Source: CAYQQU01 sp964419545
Lineage (GTDB): Bacteria > Bacteroidota > Bacteroidia > Chitinophagales > Saprospiraceae
NCBI GenBank assembly: GCA_964419545.1
Contig: CAYQQU010000019.1
Coordinates: forward strand, 19,940-83,939
Reading direction: 5' to 3'
DNA length: 64,000 bases
This document shows, one piece after another, positions 62,105 to 64,000 of the stretch. Numbering within the stretch: position 1 is the stretch's first letter; every line of letters starts with the position of its first letter. Made by a program: the position numbers and the translations under genes. The notes beneath the pieces are model-generated. The model was not told where the DNA came from. It searched no databases and saw nothing but the letters and a program-made list of their open reading frames with translations.

Positions 62105-63940
62105 GTGAAAATACACGCGATCTCGCTACGACACTTCCGGTCGTATCACGCCCGGACCACCCTGCCGCTTTCCGATTTTACCGTGCTGATCGGTAAGAAT
62201 GACGTCGGGAAATCGACCTTGCTCGAAGCCCTCGACATTTTTTTCGGCAACCGCAGGCTCGAAGAAGACGATATCAACGTCGAGGCCCGGCACGCCGGAC
62301 AAGCGCCGGTCATCGAGCTCGAATTCGACGCGCCGCCGGATACCGGAGCCGCTAAACAGCTGGAAGAGGAATACCTGACGCTGGACGGCCGGCTGTGCAT
62401 CCGCAAAGAGTACCACAACCTGCGCAAACCGCGCATCGTCCTCATCGCCGATCACCCGGCGCGGGAAGGATACGACGATCTGCACGCCCTCAGCCTCCGT
62501 CAGTTGCTGGCCCGCGCCGAACAGCTGGGTGTCCCGCCCGGCTACCACCGCAACACCAAGTACGAGATCCGGCAGGCGATCTGGCGCCATGGCCGGCCCG
62601 ACCTGGCCGTGCGCCCTACCGAAATTCCCCTCGACAAGGGCGGCGGCAAAGCGCTCTGGGATAGCCTTCGCGCCCTTTTGCCGGTATTCGCCCTGTTCCA
62701 GTCCGACCGGTCGAACCTCGATCAGGACAGTGAGATCCAGGACCCCATGAAACTGGCGACCCGCGAGGTGCTGCGCCGCCTCGGCCCCCGACTGGAAGAG
62801 ATACGACGCGAAGTACAGACCACCATCCAGGAAATTGCCGAAAGCACCATCCGCAAAGTACGCCAGATGAACGAAGAAGTCGCTTCCTCCCTGGCGCCCC
62901 ATATTCCCGAACCCCGCTGGGAGCGCGTCTTCGACATTACGCTGACCAGCGACGGCGTGCCGCTCAACAAACGCGGCAGCGGCGTGCGCCGGCTGGTGCT
63001 CATCAACTTTTTTCGGGAAGAAGCCGAACGCAAGCGCGAGCTGGACGGGGTGCCGGGCGTTGTCTACGCCATTGAAGAACCGGAAACGGCCCAGCACCCC
63101 GACTGGCAGCAGAAGCTGGTCAAGGCCCTGCAGGACCTCGGTCAGTCGGAACACGCACAGGTGATCATGACCACACACAGCCCCGCTCTGGCGGCGACGG
63201 CGCCCCTGGAGTCGATCCGCTACCTGCGGCGCGATCCGGCCACCGGGCGGAAAATCATCGAGCGGGGCAACGAGCAAAACATCGAACAGATCGCCGGCTC
63301 CCTGGGCGTCCTGCCCGGCCTTTCGCAGTCCGTTGACCGGGTGAAGCTGATCCTTTGCTTCGAAGGGCCCACCGATCTGATGTTCTTCCAGCATATCGCC
63401 CCTCAATTCGGACTCGACCTGCGCAACGACCCGCGCCTGGTCGCTATTCACCTGGGCGGCAGCACCCTGGGACAGTGGGTGACCCGCGATTACCTGCGCA
63501 AGCTGGGCAAGCCCGAGCTGCACATCTACGATCGCGACGTAGAGAAATACGGCGAATACGCCGCAGTGGTCAACCGGCGCAACAACGGCTCCTGGGCGAC
63601 CCAGACGCGGCAGTTCGAGATCGAAAATTACATCCATCCGGCCGTCATTCAGGAGGTGCTGCGCCTCCCGGCGCCCTTCGTGGACCTGCAGGGGCCCTGG
63701 CGGCAAAGTTGGAGTGAGCGGGACCTGCCCCGGGAGCTCGCCGCTTTTATGCAGGCCCTGCACCGGCAGGGCCACGAGCTTTGCTTCCGCACCCATCGTA
63801 CCGGCAGCCTGGTGTCGCGCATCAAAAAACGCCTGACCGACGCCGGCGCCCGCCGCATGGATCGCGCCAAATTCAACGACCTGGGCGTGCTGCCGGAAGT
63901 GGAAGGATGGTTCGGGCAGATCGAACAACGGTTGCGGTAA
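62105..63940 (+). CDS. OLD-family ATP-dependent nuclease (ATPase plus TOPRIM)
   Basis: A 611-residue protein with an ABC/SMC-type ATPase half and a C-terminal TOPRIM nuclease half. The start is the GTG at 62105 (MKIHAISLRHFRSYHA). Walker A is GKNDVGKST (Gly30-Thr38); the signature-like NKRGSGVRRLVLINFF and Walker B YAIEEPETAQHP follow. The H-loop is MTTHSPALAA. The TOPRIM Glu420 is in CFEGPTD, and Asp476-Arg-Asp478 is in IYDRDVEKYG. OLD nucleases are found alone (class 1) or with a helicase (class 2, e.g. Gabija). Nothing downstream is visible except 60 bases, so I cannot tell which class applies here. Confidence 0.88.
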   Translation: MKIHAISLRHFRSYHARTTLPLSDFTVLIGKNDVGKSTLLEALDIFFGNRRLEEDDINVEARHAGQAPVIELEFDAPPDTGAAKQLEEEYLTLDGRLCIRKEYHNLRKPRIVLIADHPAREGYDDLHALSLRQLLARAEQLGVPPGYHRNTKYEIRQAIWRHGRPDLAVRPTEIPLDKGGGKALWDSLRALLPVFALFQSDRSNLDQDSEIQDPMKLATREVLRRLGPRLEEIRREVQTTIQEIAESTIRKVRQMNEEVASSLAPHIPEPRWERVFDITLTSDGVPLNKRGSGVRRLVLINFFREEAERKRELDGVPGVVYAIEEPETAQHPDWQQKLVKALQDLGQSEHAQVIMTTHSPALAATAPLESIRYLRRDPATGRKIIERGNEQNIEQIAGSLGVLPGLSQSVDRVKLILCFEGPTDLMFFQHIAPQFGLDLRNDPRLVAIHLGGSTLGQWVTRDYLRKLGKPELHIYDRDVEKYGEYAAVVNRRNNGSWATQTRQFEIENYIHPAVIQEVLRLPAPFVDLQGPWRQSWSERDLPRELAAFMQALHRQGHELCFRTHRTGSLVSRIKKRLTDAGARRMDRAKFNDLGVLPEVEGWFGQIEQRLR

Positions 63941-64000
63941 AGGGTTTTTAGAGCTTGTTTGGAGGTAGTCATTTTGGCTGCAAAACCCAGCTTTTGGAAC

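Noticed and set aside
62126..63928. A 600-codon open frame on the minus strand
   Set aside because: Antisense to the OLD nuclease gene, with low-complexity composition and no motifs.
62105..63940. Gabija (GajA) assignment
   Set aside because: No GajB-type helicase gene is visible and the window ends after 60 bases; the motifs only support an OLD-family nuclease.
1..64000. tRNA, rRNA and intact insertion sequences
   Set aside because: I looked for cloverleaf-like sequences, rRNA segments and transposase motifs and saw none that I could support.

Overview
The window looks like a chromosomal piece of a GC-rich member of the Bacteroidota, most likely of the Saprospiria (Lewinella-like; this placement is inference). 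The evidence is two giant SprB-repeat surface proteins, type IX secretion (T9SS) C-terminal sorting domains, a PorP/SprF-type outer-membrane protein, a PorE-like OmpA/PD40 lipoprotein, a fused SecDF, the ftsX-DUF3098-uppP-truB block, and promoter -7 boxes of the Bacteroidota form TAnnTTTG. I saw no rRNA, tRNA, CRISPR array or intact insertion sequence. One 100-N assembly gap lies inside an adhesin gene.

Layout. 1-9.4 kb: thymidylate synthase (cut by the window edge), a START-domain protein, a UbiD decarboxylase followed by a hexamer tandem repeat, two tandem arginyl/leucyl-tRNA-protein transferase homologues separated by a 165-bp inverted-repeat element, a zinc alcohol dehydrogenase, a di-haem cytochrome c lipoprotein and a secreted protein. 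9.4-15.3 kb: an ECF sigma factor and a TPR anti-sigma-like protein, divergent from a large TPR-CHAT (caspase-like) protein and a secreted protein. 15.6-31.4 kb: a long co-directional series consisting of a small secreted polypeptide, an SdpA/DUF5819-like and HTTM (SdpB-like) membrane pair, a secreted helical protein, a papain-like peptidase, a propeller-caspase protein, an SprB-repeat adhesin of at least about 2,500 residues and a PorP/SprF protein. The spacing from 15,999 to 31,395 is tight enough for one transcription unit.

31.5-44 kb: a D-2-hydroxyacid dehydrogenase, SecDF, the PorE-like protein and a convergent 1985-residue T9SS cargo protein. 44-56 kb: leuS, small envelope proteins, ftsX, DUF3098, uppP, truB, an acyl-CoA thioesterase, a membrane protein, and a triple fusion of an APH-type kinase, an M23 domain and a class III aminotransferase. 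56-64 kb: an SRAP protein, a second structured inverted repeat, a secreted protein, a radical SAM enzyme, a two-repeat protein of unknown function, a T9SS-exported serine hydrolase, a PlsC-like acyltransferase and an OLD-family ATPase/TOPRIM nuclease at the right edge.

Together the genes describe an envelope-focused region. SecDF moves cargo across the inner membrane, PorE-like and PorP/SprF proteins serve T9SS at the outer membrane, and the two giant SprB proteins and the serine hydrolase are likely cargo. The least understood part is the 15.6-31.4 kb cluster, which links two cysteine peptidases and an HTTM pair to an adhesin and its PorP/SprF partner.
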